Source of the DNA: Porcincola intestinalis
GTDB taxonomy: Bacteria; Bacillota; Clostridia; Lachnospirales; Lachnospiraceae
Reading direction: 5' to 3'
Assembly (NCBI RefSeq): GCF_009696445.1
Contig: NZ_VULZ01000001.1
Location: 248,001 to 312,000, forward strand
Length of the DNA stretch: 64,000 nucleotides
The notes beneath the pieces were generated by a model. It did not search any database. It was given only the letters and a program-made list of their open reading frames with translations, and was not told the DNA's origin. Both the position numbers and the translations under genes were made by a program. Shown piece by piece: positions 43,257 to 52,502 of the stretch (the first letter of the stretch is position 1; the number at the start of each line of letters is the position of its first letter).

Positions 43257-44810
43257 TTAAAAGTTTGCATACATGAACCCTCCGGCACCGACCGTTCTTC
43301 CAACAAGAAGGATTGCCTGGAACAAAGCGGTCCAGATCGCCGCTTGCTTCCAGAACGGCCTTGCAGCGATGGATTGTCTCAGGGATATTCCCTTCTCATG
43401 CTGGATGTCCACCCACAGGAGGAGCATGCAGGCAAGGAAAAGAATTGGAAGATAGAACAGCGTCTCGACCTTTGTCGTGAAAATTCTTCCCAGGCTTGTC
43501 CGGTTCAGCATGAACATCCGGAAAAACATCCGGACTGCTCCGGACGCCGTATCTGCGCAGTCAAAGACCCAGCCGATTGTCACAATCACCAGTGTCCGCA
43601 CAAGGCGGAAGGTCTGCCAGCGGCCCGACTGCTCATTGATGTGGAGAGCGTTCTTCCATGACCGGTAGACGTCCTCCATCACAGCGCTGAAGGCAAGAAT
43701 GGCGCCATTATAGATGCCCCAGCCGGCATACTTGGATCCTGCGCCATGCCAGATCCCGACGATCAGAAAAACAATCAGATCGCCGATTGCCACGATAATC
43801 TTGCTGGCCATCTTCATGGACATATGCTTTCTGAGCTGCTTCTTCAGAAGCTTGAGCGGCTTCCACATCGCCAGCGGGAAGAAAATATAGTTCTTCATGA
43901 ACGCGCCCAGGCTGATATGCCACCTTCTCCAGAACTCACCAAGGTCCTTTGAGAAATACGGCTGCCTGAAGTTTTCTCCAAGCCGCACGCCAAAGCACTC
44001 CGAAACGCCCCTGACCACATCGATTCCGCCGGAGAAATCGCAGTACAGCTGAATGCCGTACAGCACCAGGCAGATCAGGACATTGAGCCCGTACTGACTG
44101 CCCGAATTTGCCCGGCCGACGAACACTGCCGTCCGGTCTGCGATAACCATCTTCTTGAAAAAGCCCCAGAGCATCAGCGGAAGGCCGACTTTGATGTTTT
44201 CCCAGGCTTCCCCGTGATCCTTGAAAAGCTCTCCCTTCATCTGCCCGTAGGTCCCGATGGGGCCCTGCGTCAGCTGCGGAAAATAGCAGATGAACAATAC
44301 CAGGTGAAAGAAGGAGTGGTCTGCCTTCCCCCGCTGCCAGTAGACATCGAGCAGATAGGAGATCGCCATCAGAAGATAATACGACAGGCCAAATGGAACG
44401 ATGAGCTTCAGGAAGCGCCAGCGGCTCTGGAGTGTCTCATTCACGCTTGTCAGATTCAGATGAAGGGCTGCCGGCACGTACTTTGACAGCGCCAGGATAA
44501 GAATCAGCAGAAAGATTGCAAGAAGGACAGCCCGCTTCGCTTTTCTGGCTCTTGCGCCCTTCGCGATCTTCCGCTCCGCCCTGTCCTCCGGAAGATCCGC
44601 CTCCGAAAGCATTCCTTCAATATAGATAGCAAATCCGTAACAGATCGCTGCGACATACCCAACGAACAGAAGATTCCGCCAGTCAGCCGCCCAGAGGAAA
44701 ACGAAGGACAGCCCCAGCAGGCACTGCCATTGAAAACGGCTGGGTATCAGATAATAGATCAGGAGCCCAGCCATCAGGAAGATCATAAAGATAAGTGTTG
44801 TAATGTTCAT
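43257..44810 (-). CDS. MBOAT-family O-acyltransferase (DltB/AlgI-like)
   Basis: A polytopic membrane protein of 517 residues with about eleven hydrophobic segments. The MBOAT signature is complete: LGEFWRRWHISLGAFMKNYI (His298) and VGIWHGAGSKYAGWG (His355), the histidine pair used in acyl transfer through the membrane. DQ-type motif YCDFSGGIDVVRG is also present. It would pass the carrier-protein-bound group to the outside, as DltB does with D-alanine. It is the first gene of the locus MBOAT, DltD-like, ligase, decarboxylase, carrier protein, regulator, kinase. Confidence 0.93.
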   Translation of the reverse strand: MNITTLIFMIFLMAGLLIYYLIPSRFQWQCLLGLSFVFLWAADWRNLLFVGYVAAICYGFAIYIEGMLSEADLPEDRAERKIAKGARARKAKRAVLLAIFLLILILALSKYVPAALHLNLTSVNETLQSRWRFLKLIVPFGLSYYLLMAISYLLDVYWQRGKADHSFFHLVLFICYFPQLTQGPIGTYGQMKGELFKDHGEAWENIKVGLPLMLWGFFKKMVIADRTAVFVGRANSGSQYGLNVLICLVLYGIQLYCDFSGGIDVVRGVSECFGVRLGENFRQPYFSKDLGEFWRRWHISLGAFMKNYIFFPLAMWKPLKLLKKQLRKHMSMKMASKIIVAIGDLIVFLIVGIWHGAGSKYAGWGIYNGAILAFSAVMEDVYRSWKNALHINEQSGRWQTFRLVRTLVIVTIGWVFDCADTASGAVRMFFRMFMLNRTSLGRIFTTKVETLFYLPILFLACMLLLWVDIQHEKGISLRQSIAARPFWKQAAIWTALFQAILLVGRTVGAGGFMYANF

Positions 44811-44839
44811 GCAAGTCCAAGCCTTTAAATTTTTTTCTT

Positions 44840-44845
44840 ACTATA
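44840..44845 (-). promoter_or_regulatory. Possible extended -10 of the Dlt-like operon
   Basis: Minus strand TGGTATAGT (extended -10, TATAGT at 44845-44840) lies 30 bases before the MBOAT start codon. No good -35 is found, which fits an activator-dependent promoter, perhaps served by the operon's own response regulator. Confidence 0.4.
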
Positions 44846-44941
44846 CCATGGGAGAGTTGAATTATCCGAGAACGTTTTGCCACAAACCTGCAACAAACAT
44901 CAAACGGGCATCCCTTCCTCCGCAGAATGACCGCTCCTGCC

Positions 44942-46549
44942 TCAGACGCCCTCCTCCAGCATCCTGTACACGGCTTCCATATCCAGATTCTGCCTGACCG
45001 ACGCCGCCAGAAGATCGTACTGTCGCTCCCGGTAGGCTTCCTGGCTCAGGACAGCCCTCTCCGTCAGCCGCAGTCCTTTCTTCTCTACCGCAGACTCTGC
45101 CAGCCTCCATGCAAGATCGTCCGCATCGAAGATGCCATGGACGTAGGTGCCGCAGACTGTTCCTGCGGTGCAGCCGTCCTCCTTCTCCCGGCTGTATCCC
45201 CCGGTCTGTGCGTGAAGGCGTGCAAAAGGTTCCGCGCCGCTCCCTTCCCGGATGACGCTGCGCCCCATATGGATCTCGTATCCCTCGATTCGTCTTCCCT
45301 TCAGAGCATCAAAGCCTTTCGCCGGGCTAAGGATCTCGCCGCGAACCTGTGTCCTTGTCTTTTCCGGCAGGAAGATGGTATCGACCGGAAGAAGACCGAT
45401 TCCCCGCACAAGCTGCGGCAGACCACCCTCCCCAGTCTCAACTCCGTCCGGGTCCCTGAGCGTCTCCCCGAGCATCTGATAACCGCCGCAGATGCCGATC
45501 ACGGCCCGGCCCTGCGCTGCTGCCTTCTTGATCAGAACCTCGAGCCCGCTCTCCCGCAGCCACAGCAGATCAGCGACTGTGCTCTTGGTACCTGGAAGAA
45601 TCACGATGTCTGGCTGTCCGAATTCTCTGATGGAACCCACATACCGAAGACAGACGCCCGGAATACGGGCAAGCTGCGAGAAATCCGTGAAATTAGAAAG
45701 ACGCGGCAGACGGATGACGTCAATCTCCACCAGGCTCTGGTGCCGGACATATTCCGGCATGAGCGGGTCAGCCTGCTCCGGCACAGTGCGCGCCAGACTT
45801 CCCTGTGTCAGGCCTTCTGTCCCGGTAAGCCGTTCAGAAAGACTGTCCTCATCGTCGATGTCTATCTTCAGATAGGGAATGACTCCGAACACAGGTTTCC
45901 CTGTCAGCCCTTCGAGCTGTTTCAGCCCCGGTGTCAGGATAGAGCGGTCTCCCCGGAATTTGTTGATAATCAGGCCCTTTATATACGGGCGCTCCTCTTC
46001 ATCCAGAAGCATCACCGTCCCGTAAAGCTGCGCGAACACACCGCCCCGGTCAATATCCCCTGCCAGAAGAACCGGCGCACCTGCAAGACGCGCCATTCCC
46101 ATGTTGACAATGTCGTGATCCTTCAGGTTGATCTCCGCAGGGCTCCCAGCTCCCTCAATGACAATGATGTCTGCGTCCTCCGCCAGCCGGCGATAGGCTT
46201 TCCGGATCTCCGGGACGAGGCTCTGCTTCATCGCAAAATATTCCTGGGCACTGAAGTTTCCCAGCACTTCCCCGTTGACGATGACCTGACTGACAGAATC
46301 CCCGGTCGGCTTGAGCAGGATCGGATTCATGCTGACGGACGGCTCAACCCCGGCTGCCTGCGCCTGGACAACCTGCGCCCGCCCCATTTCGAGTCCCTCC
46401 TTCGTGATGAAGGAATTGAGAGCCATGTTCTGTGACTTGAAAGGCGCCACACGATAGCCGTCCTGGCGGAATATTCGGCACAGAGCTGCTGCGATCAGGC
46501 TCTTTCCCGCGTTCGACATTGTCCCCTGTACCATGATTGCCTTTGCCAA
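44942..46549 (-). CDS. cobQ: Cobyric acid synthase CobQ/CbiP
   Basis: A protein of 535 residues that amidates peripheral carboxylates of adenosylcobyrinic acid diamide using glutamine. The N-terminal ATPase domain shows [15 protein letters not shown] and [11 protein letters not shown]. The C-terminal glutamine amidotransferase domain has the nucleophile in [11 protein letters not shown] and the histidine in the GTYVHGIFD region. The start is a TTG (46549) with GGGGG 7 bases upstream; it gives the normal [18 protein letters not shown]-terminus. It is the last of three cobalamin genes. Confidence 0.94.
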   Translation of the reverse strand: MAKAIMVQGTMSNAGKSLIAAALCRIFRQDGYRVAPFKSQNMALNSFITKEGLEMGRAQVVQAQAAGVEPSVSMNPILLKPTGDSVSQVIVNGEVLGNFSAQEYFAMKQSLVPEIRKAYRRLAEDADIIVIEGAGSPAEINLKDHDIVNMGMARLAGAPVLLAGDIDRGGVFAQLYGTVMLLDEEERPYIKGLIINKFRGDRSILTPGLKQLEGLTGKPVFGVIPYLKIDIDDEDSLSERLTGTEGLTQGSLARTVPEQADPLMPEYVRHQSLVEIDVIRLPRLSNFTDFSQLARIPGVCLRYVGSIREFGQPDIVILPGTKSTVADLLWLRESGLEVLIKKAAAQGRAVIGICGGYQMLGETLRDPDGVETGEGGLPQLVRGIGLLPVDTIFLPEKTRTQVRGEILSPAKGFDALKGRRIEGYEIHMGRSVIREGSGAEPFARLHAQTGGYSREKEDGCTAGTVCGTYVHGIFDADDLAWRLAESAVEKKGLRLTERAVLSQEAYRERQYDLLAASVRQNLDMEAVYRMLEEGV

Positions 46550-46677
46550 ATTTCATCCCCCTGTCCCAGGTTCCGCGCTCCTCCTAAGGACGCCCTTCAG
46601 AGCCATTTGTCCTTCTGACAGACCGGCGTTCGGACGTACCCTTCCCGCCTGCCAGCCGGTCCCTTTCACTTCTGCGT

Positions 46678-47751
46678 TCACTTCTGCTTTCTCAGCCGGT
46701 AGTCCTCCTCCGCATAGATGCCTGCCAGAATCCCGCACAGCTTCTCATTGTCCCGCCTCATCCGGCAGGAAACACGGAAATAGCCCGGCTCCAGTCCCCG
46801 ATAGTTGCTGCAGTCGCGGATCAGGATGCCCTCCGCTGCGCAGCGGTCAAACAAATCCTCCGGTCCGCGGAAGAACATAAAGTTTGAGCTGGAACCGTAC
46901 CAGGTAATCCCGATCCGGTCAAATGAACTCTTCAGAAAATCCATTTCCTCCTGAACGGTCTCCCGGACTCTGTGAACGTAAGCTTTGTCCCGCAGTGCCG
47001 CAATCCCACAGGCCTGTGCGGCCGACGATACATTCCATGGCTGCATGCAGCTGCGGACCTTCTCAAGAAGCGGTCTGGAGGACGTCACGCCGACCCCGAG
47101 CCGAAGGCCCGGTACAGAATAGAGCTTCGTAAATGCATTCAGAATGAACAAATAATCATTCCCTTCCAGACGGCGGAGCATCGTCACCTGCTTCGGGTAT
47201 CTCAACAGACCGACATAGCACTCGTCCAGCACCAGCAGCACATGCTTCTGTCTGCATCGTTCGACAATCTCCAGCATCAGCTCGAACGAAACAAGTACGC
47301 CGGTCGGATTGTTCGGATTGCAGAGATAAAAGAGATCCAGATCATCCGTGATCAAGTCGAGAATGTCCTCTCCGATCAGAAAACCGCTCTCTTCCCGGCA
47401 GGTGTAAAACCGAATGTCCGTGCAGCCGGAAAGCCGGAGCGCAGTCTCATATTCAGAGAAGGACGGAGCGATGACCAGTCCGCTCCGCGGTCTTATGGCA
47501 TTAGCAACGGCATAGATCAGCTCGGCTGCACCGGCAGAACAGACGATCCACTCCTTCGGAATCAGGAACTCCTTTGAAATGACAGTCCGCAGCTCCCTGC
47601 ACCGGACATCCGGGTACTGTGAGAGCGTATTCGCCGATTCAATGTATGCTTTCCTGACGCCGTCAGGCATCCCGAGCGGCGAGGTGCTGATCGAGAAATC
47701 ATTCGAGTATTCCGCAGAGTAAATGTCTCCGCCGTGAACCTGTGACTGCAT
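46678..47751 (-). CDS. CobD/CobC-type aminotransferase (probable threonine-phosphate decarboxylase)
   Basis: A fold-I PLP enzyme of 357 residues related to HisC. HGGDIYSAEY at the start is typical of the cobalamin enzyme, which makes (R)-1-aminopropan-2-ol phosphate for the nucleotide loop. Further motifs: LCNPNNPTG, VLDECYVGLL and the PLP lysine in NAFTKLYSVPGLRLG. It lies between cbiB and cobQ, 18 bases after cbiB, which supports the cobalamin role over histidine synthesis. The gap to cobQ is 128 bases and holds no gene. Confidence 0.87.
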   Translation of the reverse strand: MQSQVHGGDIYSAEYSNDFSISTSPLGMPDGVRKAYIESANTLSQYPDVRCRELRTVISKEFLIPKEWIVCSAGAAELIYAVANAIRPRSGLVIAPSFSEYETALRLSGCTDIRFYTCREESGFLIGEDILDLITDDLDLFYLCNPNNPTGVLVSFELMLEIVERCRQKHVLLVLDECYVGLLRYPKQVTMLRRLEGNDYLFILNAFTKLYSVPGLRLGVGVTSSRPLLEKVRSCMQPWNVSSAAQACGIAALRDKAYVHRVRETVQEEMDFLKSSFDRIGITWYGSSSNFMFFRGPEDLFDRCAAEGILIRDCSNYRGLEPGYFRVSCRMRRDNEKLCGILAGIYAEEDYRLRKQK

Positions 47752-47769
47752 GAACGCTTCCTCCTGGTT

Positions 47770-48753
47770 TTAAATGGCCTTCAGGATCCATGTCCTTATC
47801 CCTAATAATACTACGACAGCAGGCAAAACGGAAAGAAACATCAGTCTGTCTGCTCGCCGGATATCCTCAGCCTCAACCTTTCGGATCGGGTCCCCCAGGG
47901 TCGGTTTCTTCACGACCTTCCCGAAATAGCTGGCATCCCCTGCCAGCTGAATCCGGAGGGCGCCGGCCATTGCGGCTTCTGTCTGGGCAGAGTTCGGACT
48001 GGCATGCCGGTACCGGTCTCTTCTGAAGATCCGCCAGGCATTGCGGCTGTCAAGCCCGGCTGCATTTGCACATAATACCATGAGAATTCCGGATAGTCTT
48101 GCTGGTAAAAAGTTCAGCACGTCATCCAGCCTCGCGGCGGCCGTTCCGAAGTACCGGTACCGGTCATTCCGGTAGCCTACCATCGAATCCATCGTATTGA
48201 CCGCCTTGTACATCCATCCTGCAGCAGGACCGCCGATTGCAAGGAACATCAGCGGTGCAACCACGCCATCCGATGTATTTTCCGCCACTGTCTCGACTGC
48301 TGCCTTCGTGACACCCTCCTCCGTTAGCTCCCGGGTGTCCCGGCCGACAATCATCGATGCGGCCTCCCGCGCACCTTCCAGATCTCCCTCCTTCAGCTTC
48401 CGGTACACCTTCATCGATTCGTCCGACAGCGCGCGCCCGGCCAGCAGGCTGTAGCACATCAGTGTCATGACCAGGAAATGAACGGCTGTCCCTGCCCGGG
48501 CAGCCAGGGAAAGCAGCAGCCAGCAGACTGCTCCCGTCACCGACGGCACCAGCACAGCCAGGAAGCTTCCGGCAATCCGTTCCCCTTGCTTATTATGGGG
48601 AAACACTGCGCGGAGTTCCCCTTCAAGTCCGCGGATCAGAAGTCCGATCAGCCGTACCGGATGATAGACCCGATGCGGGTCTCCAAGCAGCAGGTCGAGT
48701 CCGCAGCCTGCCAGGATTGCCAGCGTTGTCTGTGTCGCGCCATCTAAGACCAT
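47770..48753 (-). CDS. cbiB: Adenosylcobinamide-phosphate synthase CbiB
   Basis: A membrane protein of 327 residues that attaches aminopropanol phosphate to cobyric acid. Family marks: LLLGDPHRVYHPVRLIG near the N-terminus, AENTSDGVVAPLMFLAIGGP (about 155-175) and NTMDSMVGYRNDRYRYFG. GGAGGGAGAGGACAAGAAC precedes the ATG. It is the first gene of cbiB-cobD-cobQ. Only 150 bases separate it from the divergent binding-protein gene, with no cobalamin riboswitch visible. Confidence 0.95.
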   Translation of the reverse strand: MVLDGATQTTLAILAGCGLDLLLGDPHRVYHPVRLIGLLIRGLEGELRAVFPHNKQGERIAGSFLAVLVPSVTGAVCWLLLSLAARAGTAVHFLVMTLMCYSLLAGRALSDESMKVYRKLKEGDLEGAREAASMIVGRDTRELTEEGVTKAAVETVAENTSDGVVAPLMFLAIGGPAAGWMYKAVNTMDSMVGYRNDRYRYFGTAAARLDDVLNFLPARLSGILMVLCANAAGLDSRNAWRIFRRDRYRHASPNSAQTEAAMAGALRIQLAGDASYFGKVVKKPTLGDPIRKVEAEDIRRADRLMFLSVLPAVVVLLGIRTWILKAI

Positions 48754-48826
48754 GTTCTTGTCCTCTCCCTCCCGGATATGAGCGTGTCATAGGAAAAGTC
48801 TATATCCAAATCTAGAAAAAATCCAC

Positions 48827-48855
48827 TTTACAATTTTCTTGTTCTCAATTATTAT
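48827..48855 (+). promoter_or_regulatory. Promoter of the amino-acid ABC importer
   Basis: TTTACA (48827-48832), 17-base spacer, TATTAT (48850-48855), 48 bases before the binding-protein start. Confidence 0.7.
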
Positions 48856-48903
48856 ATCGCATATCTGAAATATAGCATTTGATTAAAGAGGAGGATTTGA
48901 AAA

Positions 48904-49929
48904 ATGGCGAAGTCAATCAATAAAAAGCTGGTCAGTGTCCTGGCCGCTGCTGCATTTTCCCTTTCTGCATTCACCGCATTCGGAAGCTCGGCTGAAACCG
49001 AAAACACGACCGAGGCTGCTGCACCGGCTGCAGACGATACCAAGAACGCTGTTGCAATCGACAAGGATGCGTTCGACAAGCTGATCCAGTCCGGTCCGAC
49101 TGCTTCTGATGACGAGATTGCTTCCAGTGAATGGGCATCGGCTGTAAAGAAGAACGGCGTTCTCAGAGTCGGCGGGACCAGAACTTCGTTCCTGTTCAGT
49201 CAGCTTGATGAGACGGACAATCAGGTCCGCGGCTTTGATGCCGGTCTGTACCAGCTCCTGGCACAGTACATTCTGGGTGATTCTTCCAAATATGAGCTGA
49301 CGCAGGTTGATTCCAGCACCAGAGAGTCTGTCCTGACCAGTGACCAGGTTGATGCTGTCTTTGCCACCTACTCCATCACCCCTGACAGAGAAAAAGTGAT
49401 CTCCTTCGCAGGCCCCTACTACACCTCACAGCAGGCCGTTCTTGTAAAGAATGGCAACACCGATATCAAGAGTGTAGAGGATCTGTCCGGAAAGACCGTC
49501 GCAACGCAGGCGGGTTCCACCGGTCCGGATATTCTCGCCCAGTATGCACCGGATGCAACTGTACAGGAATTTGAGAATGATATCGAAGCCAGAACTGCTC
49601 TGGAACAGGGCAGAGTCGACGCATATGTCACAGACTACACATTGATTCTGAACGCGATTGTCAAGAATCCGGACAAGTACCAGGTTGCGGGCGATACCTT
49701 CGGTCCGGAGGACAACTATGGCATCGGTCTTCCGAAGGATTCGGATGGCGTCCAGTTTGTCAACACCTTCCTCAAGACCATCGAGGATGATGGAATCTGG
49801 TCTGACCTCTGGAAGATCTCGCTCGGCGACAGAACCGGTATCACCACCGTCCCGAATGCTCCGGTGATCGGCGGTGCGGCTGCAGAAACTGAGACTGACG
49901 GCACAGAAGCCGCCAGCACAGAAGCCTGA
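48904..49929 (+). CDS. Polar amino-acid-binding protein of ABC importer
   Basis: A protein of 341 residues of the family-3 solute-binding type: KNGVLRVGG, FDAGLYQLLAQYIL, SITPDREKVISFAGPYY and DLSGKTVATQAGSTG follow in the order seen in glutamine/glutamate-binding proteins. The signal peptide (about 1-30, KKLVSVLAAAAFSLSAFTAF) contains no cysteine, so no lipobox; release by signal peptidase I is predicted. Ala/Thr/Glu-rich linkers flank both ends. AGGAGG precedes the ATG. A tandem hairpin and terminator separate it from the permease genes. Confidence 0.93.
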   Translation: MAKSINKKLVSVLAAAAFSLSAFTAFGSSAETENTTEAAAPAADDTKNAVAIDKDAFDKLIQSGPTASDDEIASSEWASAVKKNGVLRVGGTRTSFLFSQLDETDNQVRGFDAGLYQLLAQYILGDSSKYELTQVDSSTRESVLTSDQVDAVFATYSITPDREKVISFAGPYYTSQQAVLVKNGNTDIKSVEDLSGKTVATQAGSTGPDILAQYAPDATVQEFENDIEARTALEQGRVDAYVTDYTLILNAIVKNPDKYQVAGDTFGPEDNYGIGLPKDSDGVQFVNTFLKTIEDDGIWSDLWKISLGDRTGITTVPNAPVIGGAAAETETDGTEAASTEA

Positions 49930-50002
49930 GAGCTGTATGACAGCTGGAAATCTGCGGCTGTCTCTCAGAAAAATCACGCTGGGCTTCTTCCATGCATGTT
50001 TC

Positions 50003-50045
50003 AAATCGTTTATAATCAGTTCCTGACAGCAGTTGCTGCAGGAAC
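50003..50045 (+). promoter_or_regulatory. Possible promoter start and structured leader before the permease genes
   Basis: TATAAT (50011-50016) with a weak TTCCAT 17 bases upstream may start a transcript. Directly after it GTTCCTG (50019-50025) pairs with CAGGAAC (50039-50045), with CAGC/GCTG continuing the stem inside. The terminator follows 5 bases later. Confidence 0.4.
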
Positions 50046-50049
50046 AGGC

Positions 50050-50091
50050 AAAAAGGCTGTCCGTGAGTCAGGCTCATGTGGCAGCCTTTTT
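50050..50091 (+). terminator. Rho-independent terminator between binding-protein and permease genes
   Basis: AAAAAGGCTG (50050-50059) pairs with CAGCCTTTTT (50082-50091), with an inner CGTGAG/CTCATG stem. The stem ends in T5. It should limit read-through into the permease genes. Confidence 0.8.
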
Positions 50092-50177
50092 GATTCTCAC
50101 AGAGGTCATGCCATCGCTTCTCGCCCGCATGCGGGCTGCAGCTGACATACAACTGAAGGGCCGGGAGACCTTTTGCT

Positions 50178-50837
50178 ATGAACATTGGAGAACTTCTTTC
50201 TCAATACGGAGGCAAGTACGCGATCGCACTCCTGACAACCTGGGAACTAACCGCTGTTTCATTTGCGCTTGCGCTTGCCCTTGGTGTTCTGATCACCGCG
50301 ATGCGCGTAAGCCCGATTCGTCCACTCCGGATCATGGCCGAACTGTATGTCCAGATTTTCCGGAACATCCCCGGCGTGGCGCTTCTCATATTTCTGGTCT
50401 ACGCACTGCCCTACCTGAACCTGATTTTCTCCTATCAGACCTGTGTGTTGACTGCAACCACCCTGATCCCGGCTTCCTTCTGTTCAGAGTACCTGATGTC
50501 AGGCATGAACATGATCGACAAAGGGCAGATTGAAGCCGCCCGGGCGCTGGGAATGCGCTTCACACATGTACTGCGCAAGGTTGTGATCCCGCAGGCACTG
50601 CGCAACAGCGTCCTGCCCCTGACAAATCTTCTGGTTGCAACCATGCTGACGACTTCCCTTGCTTCCCAGGTCCCGATGAACCCGATGGAGCTGACCGGGC
50701 TTGTCTCCCATATCAACACACACTCTGTCGGCGGCATCATGGCATTCGTGATTTCCGCGGCGCTGTATTGTGCGACTGCAATCCTGATCGGCCAGATCGG
50801 AAGCCTGATTGACAGAAAAGTGAGGATTGTGCGATGA
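50178..50837 (+). CDS. Amino-acid ABC transporter permease (GlnP/HisM type), first subunit
   Basis: A protein of 219 residues with about five membrane segments. VQIFRNIPGVALLIFLVYA (near 56) and the EAA loop QIEAARALGMRFTHVLRKVVIP are the family signatures. It forms a heterodimeric channel with the next gene, whose start overlaps its stop by 4 bases. A GGGAG precedes the ATG. Confidence 0.93.
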   Translation: MNIGELLSQYGGKYAIALLTTWELTAVSFALALALGVLITAMRVSPIRPLRIMAELYVQIFRNIPGVALLIFLVYALPYLNLIFSYQTCVLTATTLIPASFCSEYLMSGMNMIDKGQIEAARALGMRFTHVLRKVVIPQALRNSVLPLTNLLVATMLTTSLASQVPMNPMELTGLVSHINTHSVGGIMAFVISAALYCATAILIGQIGSLIDRKVRIVR

Positions 50838-51631
50838 AGAATGAGAAGAACAACATCCGTGATTTTCTGTATGATGAGCCGGGTCCGAGGGCAAAGCGGC
50901 GGATCATCTTCTGGACCATTGTATCGTTATTTCCGATCGCCTTCCTTCTTTACCGGATGGCTGTCCGTTTTCAGGAGAACGGTCAGCTCGCCCCTCAGTA
51001 CTGGTCCTTCTTTCTGAAATATACAACCTGGCGCTTTATCGGTCAGGGTCTTCTGGGGACGCTTGAGGCAGCGCTCACAGCCGGTGCCATTGCATTTGTC
51101 ATCGGCTTTCTCCTGATGAGAGGCCGTATCAGCCGCTCCGGCATTCTCCGGAAGATTTCAGCAGCACTGATTGAATTTACGCGCGGTGTCCCGACGCTTC
51201 TGTTCATCTACTTTTTCTTCCTTGTCGTGCCGCAGACAGGCCTGAAGCTGCCATCTCTTCTGAGAATTGCGCTGCCAGTTGCCATTTCGGCCGTCGGCGT
51301 CGTCGCTGAAGTGTTCCGCTCCGGTGTCAACGCAGTGCCAAAGGGACAGACAGAAGCGGCGCTGTCTCTTGGGATGCGGAATCGTCATGTGTTCTACAAG
51401 GTCGTCTTTCCACAGGCCTTCCGGTATGTGATCCCTTCTCTGATCTCAGAGATTGTTATCGTCGTGAAGGATACGACATTTGCCTATGTGATCAATTTCC
51501 CGGATCTGATGCAGAACGCGAAGGTACTGATTTCCAACTATGACGCGATGCTTCCCGTTTATCTGGTCGTGTCCGTCATCTATATCCTGATTAACTTCCT
51601 GATCAATCAGCTTGCAAGAGCGGTCCGCTGA
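50834..51631 (+). CDS. Amino-acid ABC transporter permease, second subunit
   Basis: A protein of 265 residues. The N-terminus is longer than in the first permease (about 60 residues with a basic start and one extra membrane segment). EFTRGVPTLLFIYFFFLVVP and the EAA loop QTEAALSLGMRNRHVFYKVVFP are conserved. Translation is coupled to the first permease by an ATGA overlap. Confidence 0.93.
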   Translation: MKNEKNNIRDFLYDEPGPRAKRRIIFWTIVSLFPIAFLLYRMAVRFQENGQLAPQYWSFFLKYTTWRFIGQGLLGTLEAALTAGAIAFVIGFLLMRGRISRSGILRKISAALIEFTRGVPTLLFIYFFFLVVPQTGLKLPSLLRIALPVAISAVGVVAEVFRSGVNAVPKGQTEAALSLGMRNRHVFYKVVFPQAFRYVIPSLISEIVIVVKDTTFAYVINFPDLMQNAKVLISNYDAMLPVYLVVSVIYILINFLINQLARAVR

Positions 51632-51717
51632 CGGACTGACTCCTGCATCCCCAATATGCCTGCGCACGGCTTACCCGGAGGCGGATTGAATGCCGTGTCA
51701 CCCGAAAGGACTCAGCT

Positions 51718-52500
51718 ATGAACAGTGAACGCAAAAGCGGGGCTGATACCCCCGTCATCGAACTTCGAAAGGTCAACAAATATTTCGGGACACATCACGT
51801 ACTGAAGGATGTCAGCCTGTCTGTCCGACAAGGAGAGGTTGTGGTCATCATTGGTCCTTCCGGCTCCGGCAAGTCTACCCTGTGCCGGACCATCAACCGG
51901 CTGGAAACCATCAGCTCCGGTGAAATCCTGATTGAAGGTCAGCCGATGCCAGCCGAGGGCAAAGAACTCGCGCAGGTTCGTTCCCGGATCGGGATGGTCT
52001 TCCAGTCCTTCAACCTCTTTCTTCATCGAACAATTCTGGATAACGTGACGATGGCCCCGATGGATGTTCTGCACATAAAGCGAAAGGATGCGGAGGAAGA
52101 GGCCCTGAAACTGCTCCGACAGGTTGGAATTGAGGACCAGGCCAGGAAGGTTCCTGCCCAGCTCTCCGGCGGGCAGCAGCAGCGTGCAGCAATTGCCCGG
52201 GCGCTTGCCATGCATCCGAAGGCCATCCTGTTTGATGAGCCGACCAGTGCGCTGGACCCGGAGATGATCCAGGAGGTTCTGGATGTCATGACCTCCCTCG
52301 CGAAATCCGGCATGACGATGGTCATTGTCACACACGAGATGAACTTTGCCCGGAATGTTGCTGACCGCATCATTTTTATGAATGATGGGGCTATCCTGGA
52401 AGAAGGAGCGCCGGATGAATTTTTCGCGCATCCAAAGACAGAAAGAGCAAGGGAATTCCTTGCCTCCTTCAGAAATGAACAAAAAGAAAGTGAACTTTAA
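51718..52500 (+). CDS. Amino-acid ABC transporter ATP-binding protein (GlnQ type)
   Basis: A protein of 260 residues: Walker [14 protein letters not shown] (near 45-57), Q-loop MVFQSFNLF, signature [15 protein letters not shown] and Walker [14 protein letters not shown], then the switch histidine [10 protein letters not shown]. This is the polar amino-acid uptake subfamily. GAAAGGACTCAGCT precedes the ATG. The next gene starts 2 bases after its stop. Confidence 0.95.
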   Translation: MNSERKSGADTPVIELRKVNKYFGTHHVLKDVSLSVRQGEVVVIIGPSGSGKSTLCRTINRLETISSGEILIEGQPMPAEGKELAQVRSRIGMVFQSFNLFLHRTILDNVTMAPMDVLHIKRKDAEEEALKLLRQVGIEDQARKVPAQLSGGQQQRAAIARALAMHPKAILFDEPTSALDPEMIQEVLDVMTSLAKSGMTMVIVTHEMNFARNVADRIIFMNDGAILEEGAPDEFFAHPKTERAREFLASFRNEQKESEL

Positions 52501-52502
52501 TC

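Noticed and set aside
42201-43661. 486-codon plus-strand frame
   Set aside because: Antisense of the DltD-like and MBOAT genes, crossing their boundary.
44927-46435. 502-codon plus-strand frame
   Set aside because: Complete antisense of cobQ.
48754-48903. Possible cobalamin riboswitch before cbiB
   Set aside because: Only 150 bases, shared with a divergent promoter; no conserved B12-box sequence or room for the fold.
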